Assembly (NCBI GenBank): GCA_963691705.1
Contig: OY829545.1
Coordinates: 31,669,475 to 31,733,474 of the forward strand
DNA: 64,000 nucleotides
Direction of reading: 5' to 3'
Source: Viola odorata
Taxonomy: Eukaryota > Streptophyta > Magnoliopsida > Malpighiales > Violaceae
Shown: positions 35,098 to 44,389 of the stretch, piece after piece
Layout of the letters: each line of letters opens with the position of its first letter
How positions within the stretch are numbered: position 1 is the first letter of the stretch
Position numbers and translations under genes: made by a program
Notes under the pieces: model-generated
The model's database searches: none
The model's input: the letters and a program-made list of their open reading frames with translations, nothing else
Told to the model about the DNA's origin: nothing

Positions 35098-37331
35098 TCA
35101 AGAGTCATCATGTGCCTCACCGTGATCGTCCCCTTGCTTCCCCCCAGAAGAAGGAAAATCCTTTTCGCTTTCGCCAAGATCTTTTATCTTTTGGGAAGCA
35201 TAATCGGCCAGCATGGATGAACTGACGGCCCCGCGGATATGGAGATCCATAAATCCTGCGATACAGACCTCTATGGTCTTATTCTTCCACCAGGCTATCC
35301 TTGAAGGAACTTTGGCCAAATCGGCATCACGAGATGATAACTCTTCGCGGAGGAAGATGTTCTTTTTATCAGCCACCACTAGTTCCGCCTCCAGTAGCTC
35401 TGCTTTCGCCTTCCCCTTTGACTTTTCTCGTGATAGCTCCGCACGACAATCAGCTAACTCTGCCTGGGTTCGCTCTTGCAACTGCGATAGCTCTTTCGCC
35501 TTCGCCTGAGCCGCATCTAACTGTTCCTGCAGATCGGAAGAGGGCCGAGTTTTGCTACGCTGATCTTCAAGGAAGTAATGAAGTTCCCGAAAGCTAGCCA
35601 ACATGTCGTTCATAATATGTGATTGTCGTGTCTCGGGGGCATCCCATAAAAACTCCTCCTTGTCCTTGGAGGAAGTAAACATCTGGCCCACTATTGGACC
35701 CACAGGCTCTTCCCGCGATGACGGATCCGATATCCCCAAGGCGCGGAGTCCGTCGGTGCCGAAAGAGGACAAATCCAGCTGATATCCAGTAGGGCCTTGA
35801 GGACTCTGAGGAGAGAGGTTGGCGATATAAGGAGGGGAACAACTTTTTGCGGAATCGCCAATGCCCGAAATCGAAGACAGAAATAAAAGGTGAGGATTCC
35901 GTGGAGAAGAATTAGAAGGAGCACTTGACTCTGAAACTGGTAACGCGACTTCTGGGATAAAGGAACCTATCGGAGAAGTAGGAGGGTCCGATGACAAAGA
36001 AGAGGCCGCTGCCGCTGGGGTTTCGTTATCTTCAGAAGGAACGCTGGAAAACACTTCGACAACCTCCGCCACTTGTGAAGTGCTCGCGACATGAGAAGCG
36101 CTAACTTCCTCAGTGGGGACCACGTTAGCTTCCTTTGAAGGGGAAACCGGCAGGTCAGTCCTCTCTTTGCGAACCTTCTTCACGAGACGTTCCGTCTCTT
36201 TTGCAATCTCTTCGCTATCGTCCTCAGTGGATTCCGCCGCATTGTCGTTCCTCCTCGACCTGAGTTTCATCCGTTGAGCAAGAGTAGCATGACGTAACTC
36301 GGGACCAAGGTCCATGCTCTCGCTATCACTGTCGATTTTCTCAGGCACAGGATCGTTTTGAGCTACTTTCTTGCCGCGAGGAGGAAGCCAATCTTCAAGA
36401 AAACGAGAAGGTCGAGCAGAGGTCCTGCGAGTAGCGATGGTCTTATTCCTTCTCCTCCTAGGCGGAATAGGTGGGCGATGAGAATTCTCGGGTGGAGGAG
36501 AAGGGGGCAGCGACTGGAGAGGTATTACGTTCAAGGGGGCGTCACCTTCCCCTGAGGAACTACTCTCAGTGTTACCTGCCAATAAAGCATATTATCAAAG
36601 TAAGAAATTTGAAGCGATAAAGCGGAAAAAGGGAACTCACCCACAACGCACTCTGGCAAAGGCCTGAACCGAGCAAACTCCCGGATGCGGAAAGACCCTT
36701 CTATCTCTAACAAGGCACTAACGTTGGAAACATCCTGGCTGGACAGCGTGTCCGGCTTTTTCCAAACGCCGCCATGGATTCTTCGATTGAAACCCCCGCG
36801 CCAGAGTCGTGAAGGCAAACGGAGGGTGAAAAACCCAGACTTCTAGTCGTCTACGTTTTCTTCAAAACCTTGAAAGTTCCGCCAGAACAGTTGCACAATG
36901 ACATCATCCCACCTAGGGGTAATATCTACCAGACAGTTGTGGCTATTCAAGACAAAGAATGTGCGGAATAGATCAAGCGAGGGAGCAAATATACGCTTCA
37001 TCTCGCACGAACGAAGGAAAGCATAAATACCACACCAGGAGGGTGGAGTAATCTGGACCGGATTGAGGTCATAATGATCTAGCAATTTTAACAGAGAAGT
37101 GTGGAGTGGGAAACGAAACCCGTAAGTGAACATCTTGAAATAAACCAACCGGAAGGTTCCCCACATGGCGTCAGGCAAACAGGTATCTTTCAGAGAGACA
37201 AAAGGGCGATAGCCCGTGGGAAAAGTAATACCATTCTCCTCTAATTCGACCCTCAAAACTTCATTGCAATTAAAAATACTACGAGCTCTCCCAGCTTCGG
37301 GATCTATAGGATTTTCAACGGTTGAAGACAT
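35098..37331 (-). pseudogene. Antisense gene B: two-exon paralogue of gene A, one early stop
   Basis: Exon 1 is 37331-36641 and exon 2 36575-35098. The 65-bp intron has GTGAGT and TTGGCAG borders and keeps phase (2169 nt, 722 codons plus stop). The N-terminal domain resembles gene A (FTYGFRFPLHTSLLKLL, PSWCGIYAFLRSCE, DITPRWDD). A Pro/Ser-rich middle has basic patches (PPRRRRNKT), and a coiled coil lies near 35580-35300. An in-frame TAG at 36843-36845 stands where gene A has Trp. TATA-like box at 37523-37529. Without the stop this would be a 722-aa protein; as it stands the N-terminal 162 residues are separated from the rest. Function unknown. Confidence 0.7.
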
Positions 37332-37799
37332 GAGGAGCAGGAAAGTAAATCTATGACGATAGAAGGAGTAAATACCTGGAACGAAAAGCCAGTAGGCCGG
37401 TCGCCGGCACCAGTGAGCGGTTGCAGTAAAACCACGCAAAGAAAAGGAAACGCAGAAGAGAGAGAAAATGTGCAGAAACTCAGAAGTATTAGCAAAAACA
37501 GTAAAGGAGAGAGATGATTTCCTTATAAAGGAGAAAACCTAAGAAGAGACGGCCTGTAAAAACAAAACACGTGCAGAACCGAAGGAGACACGTGGATAGT
37601 CATCTATGCCTTCTGAAAGAAGACAGTTACTGATTGAGAGTCGAAGGCAGTTATTCGCAGCGAAAGAAACGCTTCCGCAATAGCCCAGAATGCCCACAAA
37701 GAAAAAGACAAGTAAGCGATGAGAGACGAAAGGGAAATAAAAAACATCATTTATTATGGGAAACGCCATACGGCATCTACAAAAGACGGGCTATGCCCC
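37332..37799 (-). promoter_or_regulatory. Gene B promoter region and gene C 3' end
   Basis: CTTTATAAGG on the minus strand (37521-37530) is about 195 bp before gene B's ATG. The part behind gene C's stop carries GTCTTTTGTAGATGCC and then CATAATAAATGATG, a plant-type UGUA plus AAUAAA arrangement. Confidence 0.5.
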
Positions 37800-38255
37800 T
37801 TAGTCACTGACGGACCAAGTAACGTCGTAGCAATAGACTACGTCCTCTTCGTCATCGCCACCCCAGAATAGTGAATCCACATCGGCAGGAGGAGAAGGCT
37901 CACCGACCCTCTTTCTAGCGGCAGTAGTCGACCCGGTTGTTTCCTCCTTAACGCCTGGCGATACTGCCTTAACGGCGGAACCAGCAGAAGGAACCCACGG
38001 AGGCGAATCACTCGAAGGAGGAAACGATTTTTTCTCCTCCCTAGCCAGAGAAGCCAGAGAGTCGAAAAATGACTTAGAGGCCTTGGCAGCCTCCTTCCTT
38101 CGTTGTTCAACTTCCTTCCTCCGCCTCTTGCGACCTCGCCGGCGGACAACCGGTCTCCAAGGAGGCGATGGGGGAGGATTATCTGTGTCAGGGGTAGTCG
38201 GAGGAGTTGGCGGTGAATCCCCCGAAGCCGTACCTAGTAAATAAGAATCAGCCAT
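37800..38255 (-). CDS. Antisense gene C: small basic protein with acidic tail, 151 aa
   Basis: Uninterrupted minus-strand frame from ATG 38255 to stop 37800. The N-terminus is Pro/Thr/Asp-rich. A strongly basic patch (RRRGRKRRRKEVEQRRKE), likely a nuclear-localisation or nucleic-acid-binding stretch, is followed by a helix. The C-terminal end is acidic (WGGDDEEDVV). I do not recognise a family. A TATTTAA box at 38333-38339 lies 80 bp upstream and a polyadenylation-like signal downstream. Position and strand tie it to genes A, B and D. It could be a fragment of an A/B-type middle region, but it has its own start and stop. Confidence 0.55.
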   Translation of the reverse strand: MADSYLLGTASGDSPPTPPTTPDTDNPPPSPPWRPVVRRRGRKRRRKEVEQRRKEAAKASKSFFDSLASLAREEKKSFPPSSDSPPWVPSAGSAVKAVSPGVKEETTGSTTAARKRVGEPSPPADVDSLFWGGDDEEDVVYCYDVTWSVSD

Positions 38256-38730
38256 GAGACTCACAGAGGATCGAGAACGAAGAAAAATGAATGAGAAAGA
38301 AATGGATAAGAATGAAGGAGGAAAAGCCTCATTAAATAGCCGGGAAAAGAAGAAAAGAGACTCTTCGATCCTCCAACCCGACTCTTGAAGATTGGCACGT
38401 GTACAGTCTGAAGTGCAAATGTAGATTTGCAGTCACGCCTGTTGAAATCTCGCGCAAATCAAGAATAATGCTAATATCTGCCGATCAGTTGTTATAATGA
38501 AGACGGCGCGGAGTTAAGGCAGAACGATCAACAGAAAAACCGCCCAATGGCAAGACTGTTTTCAGTTGGGCTAAGAATATTCCTTGGAAAACGACAAAGA
38601 GCGCAGTAAAGAAGAAGAACAGTTGCGAGAGGGAATGATGAAAACACTTTATTTATTATGGCCTAGTGGCCGGAAGATACATTTACAAGACAAGGGGAAA
38701 AGAGAAAAAGCCCAAAGGGAGCCACCGCTA
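38256..38730 (-). promoter_or_regulatory. Gene C promoter region and gene D 3' end
   Basis: The gene C TATA-like box is at 38333-38339. Behind gene D, the minus strand reads GTCTTGTAAATG, then a GGCC-ACTA-GGCC palindrome and CATAATAAATAAAGTG, close to the gene C 3' end. The 15-mer GTTTTCAGTTGGGCT at 38558-38572 recurs beside the 3' LTR (39855-39869). Confidence 0.5.
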
Positions 38731-39108
38731 TCAGGCGTCAGAGCCAGTGTCCTCGGGCACTTCAGGAAGATCCCTCAGGGAATCCATAACCAGAACTAGA
38801 TCGTGGGAAGTGGCTCTCATCCCCTTCAGGCAGCACCCCAGCATGTCCTTACGCTGCTGCAGCATGGCGATCACCACTTGAATCCGAGCAATGGAGGCAG
38901 ACAGCTTTGAAACACTCTCCAAAGGACTGAAGTCCTCCAGAGAGACGGCTCCCAGCCGGGAATGGAGCGGAGTCAGCATCCCCTGCAGCTCCAGAATATC
39001 CTCAGAAGTCTTGACCAGCATGTTCTCCAGGAAACCGACGTCGCCGTCATTGAGGTTCCTGAGTGAATGACCCTTGGAGAGAAGAAAATTCTTAGTCAAA
39101 TGATCCAT
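38731..39108 (-). CDS. Antisense gene D: small helical protein, 125 aa
   Basis: Uninterrupted minus-strand frame from ATG 39108 to stop 38731. It is mostly heptad-like helical sequence (LENMLVKTSEDILELQGML, KLSASIARIQVVIAMLQQR) with a short acidic tail. It resembles a free-standing coiled-coil protein; no family recognised. A good TATA box (TATAAATC on the minus strand, 39158-39164) is only about 50 bp upstream of the ATG, and AATAAATAAA follows the stop by about 80 bp. It is the first of four head-to-tail genes A-D on this strand. Confidence 0.55.
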   Translation of the reverse strand: MDHLTKNFLLSKGHSLRNLNDGDVGFLENMLVKTSEDILELQGMLTPLHSRLGAVSLEDFSPLESVSKLSASIARIQVVIAMLQQRKDMLGCCLKGMRATSHDLVLVMDSLRDLPEVPEDTGSDA

Positions 39109-39871
39109 GATGCTGACTGATAGAGATGAGGAGAACGTGGGTTGGGAAAACTCACCGATTTATAGGCTCCACTGAAGGGAGGCCTTAGGAAAAGAAATTG
39201 AGATCCTCAAAAGACGAGCCGCCCCGATATCCTCAAGGACTGATAAGCCTAGAACGGAAGGAAGGGGTAACGGTCGCGATATAGATACTGGAAGGAGTAC
39301 GAGGCAGAGTCTGGAAAAACACCGAAAGACACGATATCACTGGTAGCCCTGACGCTAAAACCATAAGGTTACCGGTATCCACAGTGTAAGGCCGCGTTGA
39401 TGTCACCGGTGGCACTAGATGCGTAAAACCGCGTTGGCATCACAGGCGTCTGGTGGTATGAAGCCGCGATAACCATAAGGTAGCTGATGGCGTAAAGCCG
39501 CGCTGGTACCGCTGTACTCTCGGGCGTAAAGAGTAAATTGGGGCTCGTGTGACCTCAAACCCTCTGTGAGTATAAGGTTTGCTAACCTCTGTATAAGTAT
39601 CTATCTCCTCTGTGTCTTTGCAGTACACTCGAAAGGACGATATCCTCGAATATATGCCAGCCTAGGGCACGGCCTGGCTGAGTAGCCGTGACGACACCTC
39701 AGGTGACCCAACAACGGTCCTTCCATGACTTGAACGAAGCGGAGACTTCATAAGCCCTATCGAGAGGCCAAGAAGATTAATATCGCCTCATGACCGAGCA
39801 GATCCCTATTTTAAGATATCAGACGTGGATAGCCCTTGGTGAACACTCGGGCTAGTTTTCAGTTGGGCTTA
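39109..39871. other. Repeat-rich spacer before the Tat 3' LTR
   Basis: Between about 39350 and 39535 are four diverged units with GCGTAAA(G/A)CCGCG(T/C)TGG. No gene is supported. The polypurine tract is weak: CAGTTGGGCTTA directly precedes the LTR. Confidence 0.55.
39158..39164 (-). promoter_or_regulatory. Gene D TATA box
   Basis: CCTATAAATC on the minus strand, the clearest of the four antisense TATA boxes. Confidence 0.5.
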
Positions 39872-40409
39872 TGATAACAATTGGAATGCTCCTGATGGCA
39901 ACATTGGGGATACGGCATCTATCCTGGACAAGTTTCTATACGCTTCCCTGAAATGCCAACCTATCGCCTGGGCCAGCGGAAATTTCCTAGGATGGTCGAC
40001 TTCAGCGGGGGGGGGGGGGGGGGGGATCTCATGCGTCTTTACACGCACGGCGTCATCCCATCCTAGGAGACTGGAGAAGATATCGCCCTGGATAGGCCTT
40101 ACTCAATTATCGCCCGCGATGACGTACCTGATATCGCTCGAAGCGATATCTTCAAACGGTGTCTACCCCTATCGCTGTCAGATATCGCTAATTTTGGTCT
40201 ATAAATACTCCCACCTTACCAAGCAGAAAGGAGGATCGAGATCATCTTGGAGAAACTCTACTACTTTGAAAACTTGAACTGACTTAAGCATCGGAGTGTC
40301 TACGCCGGAGTCCCCCTCCGGCGCTTTGCATGTACCTCCGACGTCGACCGCCTCCCGTACGACCACCGGTGGCTGCCGTTCCGCTCAGAAGAGGTCTCGG
40401 ATCTTATCA
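39872..40409 (+). repeat. 3' LTR of the Tat element
   Basis: 538 bp, copy of 11166-11694 with about nine substitutions, mostly transitions, and a G run of about 20 instead of 12. TATA box at 40199-40207. TSD TTAGT follows. Confidence 0.95.
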
Positions 40410-40414
40410 TTAGT

Positions 40415-42000
40415 GTTTTCGCTCGCGCTCAGAAACAGGGCTATGTGTTTACACTCCTAAAAATGTAGCAAACATAGCACAAAATCAGATTTGCAATGTC
40501 AATCCGAGTGAATAAACTTCAAATGAAGATACACCTGCATGGGCCTACTAATAATCGAATTGACTTTGCGAGGGAGAAAGAAAGGAGGAATTTGTAGAAG
40601 AAAGGAAAAGTGTTGTGTTTGTTTTTTCGTGACAGGTTTTAATGAGTTTGTGCTCGACGACTGATTGTGATGAGGACAAATTGCAGTGAACGATGCTTGA
40701 CGATTTGATCGTGGTGAAAGCAAAGTGCACAAATTCTCGAACCTTTGCTCGAGATGCTCCTTCTGGATGGTTTTGAGGGCACCGTGCCCAAGTTCTATGA
40801 TATTTGCAGTGAATAATCTCCTTTCCTTTTGAGATCATTTTGCTGTTGATGTTTGACAGTTTTTTTTTTGTATGTACTTGCTTCTTCTGTTGTTTTATGT
40901 TCCTTGACACTCTCTTTTTGATTTTGATTCTTTTGATCACATTTTTTTCCTTTTTTTTTTCTTTCTTTTTTGCAAGCAAAGCAAGTACAATCTCTTGTTT
41001 GGTCTATCATCCTCTCTGTCTTTGGCACAAGCCTCCAAGTCTTGATTTATTTCGGTCTTCTTCTGACGTTGATTTGTCAGCGATCCCCTAAGGGTTTGCT
41101 TATCATTCCTTTGTTAGATGTATATTTTCAGCTCCTAGTTTAATGGTCCCAGTCGAGCACTACTCACTTGGTTGGGTGAAGATAGAGGGATTTTGGGTAG
41201 CGGCCTTCGATTTTCTTCGCCGCTTCTCCGTGTGTTAACGCGGACTGTCAACTTTTGAGGGTTTCCTCTTCGTCCTGCTGATTCATTGAAATGAATCTTA
41301 ACATGCTTCTGGCGCTTAGTCGGCCAATTCCGTCGAGTACTTACCCATTTGTGAGAATTTTAGAAGAAGGCTTTGAAGTGTTTGATAGAGTTGTACATGG
41401 TGTACAAGGTATGTGTTTTGAGGGTAAAAAAGTTAAAAAATGAAAAATGTGGAAGAAGGGCAAAGCAAAGTCCAATGTCATCTTACTGTTATCCCATGTC
41501 TGATGGTTCATATACCTTGGATATTATGCAAATCTAACTAGCACTTAACTTAGCATTTACACTCATGAACGAAACGAGGCGTGAAGGCCCAAAATACTCA
41601 CAGGGATATGTTTGTAACTGCTTATTCCTAAATCATGTCATGGATATAAGAGCTAACAGATAAGATCATGTATGTTTATATAATTTCTAATGAATGAACA
41701 AGTTTATCAACTGTGATAAAGTGATAGACATGTTTGAAGGTTTCGAAAACGTAGGATTTTTGCTTTTCTTTCTATTTGTTTTTTTTTTTTTGCAAAGCAA
41801 CATTATTTTGATAAAGCTTAGAAAGTTCACAAACATGACGCGCACACACATACGTATGTACATACTGATATAGGAACGTAAATTGTGGAAATTTAAATTG
41901 CAAAAACATAAATTGCGGAAAGTTAAATTGCGAAAAGTTAGATTATGGAAACGTAAATGACAACTTACCTGATGGTGGGGTGCAACGAGGTAAGTTTGAG
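40415..42000 (-). other. LARD interior, no recognisable gene
   Basis: No gag or pol motif is found on either strand. The long minus-strand frame at 40548-40979 reflects poly-pyrimidine runs on the plus strand (Lys-rich product) and is not supported. Confidence 0.5.
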
Positions 42001-42650
42001 ATCTGAATGGGGGCACCGCAACATTAGGATATGGACGCAAAAAGAGATCCGAGTGGGGACACCGTGAAATTCAGACATTGATGAAGAGATGTGATCCGAG
42101 CGGGGATACCGCAAGATTCGGACTTTGGGGAAGAGATGTGATCCGAGCGGGGATAACGCAAAATTCAGACTTTGAGGAAGAGATGTGATCCGAGCGGGGA
42201 TACCGCAAACTTCGGACTTTGATGCAATGGTGGGGGAAATGGACCGCCGCACGAAATTAATTGGGGAGTGGTAACGTACTCCATTCGATGTTGATCGGAT
42301 TTTGATGAAAACCCAAGACGAGTGCATTACAACGATTTCTTATCGAAGACCCATGATTGAGGAGTGGTAACGTTCTCCATTCGATGTTGATTGGATTTTG
42401 ACAAAAATCCAAGACGAGGGCATTACAACGATTTCTTCATCGGAGACCCATTGGTGAGGGTTTTACAATGATGTTGTCATCGAAGACCCAATGATTGTAT
42501 GTTGTATTTCCATTGAAGCGTACCTATACTCTGCAAATAGGAAGGAAGCAACCACGAAAGCAGCAACAAATGGAAAAAGAAAGAGCAAATGATAATGTTA
42601 GAAATATCATGTATTCCTACATTTAAACGTCGGCTTGCCCCCAAGTTTAC
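42000..42650. repeat. Internal repeat block, copy 2
   Basis: Diverged copy of 10400-10975. Within it, 42045-42215 carries three to four ~53-bp units with GATCCGAGCGGGGATACCGC and GGAAGAGATGT. Confidence 0.75.
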
Positions 42651-42841
42651 AAGTCTCGTTGCACCTGAAATGAAGAGACAGTTAAATAGTAAATTCATAG
42701 GGAAAAGGTATCCCTAGATGTTGAATTTAAAATTAATGAAAAAATAGAAATATTGAAAAGAACACATGGGTTGCCTCCCACGAAGCGCCCTTATTTATAG
42801 TCGTAGGCTCGAATTTTGGCGAAGCTTTCTTGCGATCAAAA

Positions 42842-44095
42842 TTTAGAGAAAGGGGGGGTGAATCGCCGCGTTAATTTTTTTTGACGAAAAGTGGGGGTGT
42901 AAACCCCTGCACAAAATTTTGATGAAAAGTGGGGTTTGAACCGCCACAAAATTTTTGACGAAAAGTGGGGGTTTGAACCGCCGCACAAGATTGAAACGCG
43001 GGGTTTTTAACCGTCGTACAATTTTTTTGAAAGGTGGGGTATCTTGAACCGCCACACGATTTTTGAAAGGTGGGGTTTTGAATCGCCACACGATTTTTTT
43101 TGAAAGGTGGGGTTCTGGACCGCCACACGATTTTTGAAAGGTGGGGTTTAAACCGCCACATGAATATGGGGTGTGAACCGCCACACGATTTTTTGAAAGG
43201 TGGGGTTTAAACCGCCATATGATTTTTTGAACGGTGGGGTTTAAACTGCCACATGATTTTAGAATTGTGGGGTGTGAACTGCCACACGATTTTTTGAAAT
43301 GTGGGGTATGAACCGTCACACGATTTTTTTTAAGTGTGGGGTATGAACCACCACATGATTTTTGGAAAGGTGGGGTTTAAACCGCCATATGATTTTTTGA
43401 AAGGTGGGGTTTAAACTGCCACATGATTTTTGAAAGGTGGGGTTTAAACCGCCACATGATTTTTTGAAAGGTGGGGTTTTAAACCGCCACATGAATTTTT
43501 TTAAAGGTGGGGTTTTGGACCGCCACACGATTTTTGAAAGGTGGGGTTTAAACCGCCACATGATTTTTTGAAAGGTGGGATTTAAACCGCCACATGATTT
43601 TTTTGAAAGGTGGGGTTTAAACCGCCACACGATATTTTTGAAAGGTGGGGTTTAAGCCGCCACACGATTTTTTGAAATGTGGGGTGTGAACCGCCACACG
43701 ATTTTTTTGAAAGGTGGGGTTTAAACCGCCACATGATTTTTTGGAAATGTGGGGTATGAACTACCACACGATTGTTTTTGGAAAGGTGGGGTTTACACCG
43801 CCACATGATTTTTTGAAAGGTGGGGTTTAAACCGCCACATTATTTTTTGAAAGGTGGGGTTTAAACCGCCACATTATTTTTTGAAAGGTAGGGTGTGAAC
43901 CGCCACACATTTTTTTTGAATGGTGGGGTTTAAACCGCCATATGATTTTTGAAATGTGGGGTGTGAACCGCCACGGGATTTTTTTGAAATGTGGGGTATG
44001 AACCACCACATGATTTTTTATGAAAAGTGGGGTTTAAGCCGCCACACGATTTTTGAAAGGTGGGGTGTGAACCGCCACACGACTTTTGACAAAAG
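42842..44095. repeat. ~34-bp minisatellite
   Basis: About 35 direct units containing GAAAGGTGGGGTTTAAACC and a GCCACA(T/C)GATTTTT part; unit length varies between about 30 and 38. The minus strand stays open over several hundred bases in rotating frames because the unit has no stop in two of three frames. Confidence 0.92.
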
Positions 44096-44389
44096 CGTGG
44101 GGATAGCTTGCTTTTTAGGAGCCATCGTTTATCCTAAAAAAGAAAATAATAATGAGTATAAGTGATAACATGCATGACATGCAATCTCGAGGCCTCCACG
44201 CTGCTTATTCACTCTTTCGGCCACACTTTCACTTGATACTTTCAGGGCGAATGAGAAGATGACACTTCGGTGAAGATACGAAGGAAGATTTTATTCATTC
44301 CACTCGACGAGATGTGATCTTGGATGCTATCAATGAAACCCATGGATCGGCGCTACAAGGAGACGTTTGGTCACAACAAAAGAGCACGC

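Larger units (their letters stand above)
11166..40409 (+). mobile_element. Tat-lineage retrotransposon with an antisense gene cluster
   Basis: The LTRs are 11166-11694 and 39872-40409, with TSD TTAGT on both sides (11161-11165, 40410-40414). The order is LTR, PBS, gag-pol in one frame (now split by the Athila insertion 13651-27093), a 1.2-kb spacer, four minus-strand genes, a repeat-rich spacer, LTR. Without the Athila insertion the element is about 15.8 kb. The second, archaeal-type RNase H places it in the Tat group. Extra and antisense ORFs have been reported in this group before. LTR divergence is about 9 substitutions plus a length change in a G run. Confidence 0.93.

Noticed and set aside
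33023..36555. Plus-strand frames opposite antisense genes A and B
   Set aside because: They are shadows of the minus-strand exons, with no domain recognisable.
40548..41091. Lys-rich minus-strand frame and Phe-rich plus-strand frame
   Set aside because: Both come from long T/C-rich runs; low complexity and no family resemblance.
42843..44009. Chain of minus-strand frames encoding a repetitive WRFKPHLSK-type protein
   Set aside because: They are by-products of the 34-bp repeat; frames rotate between units, with no start context or conserved protein length.
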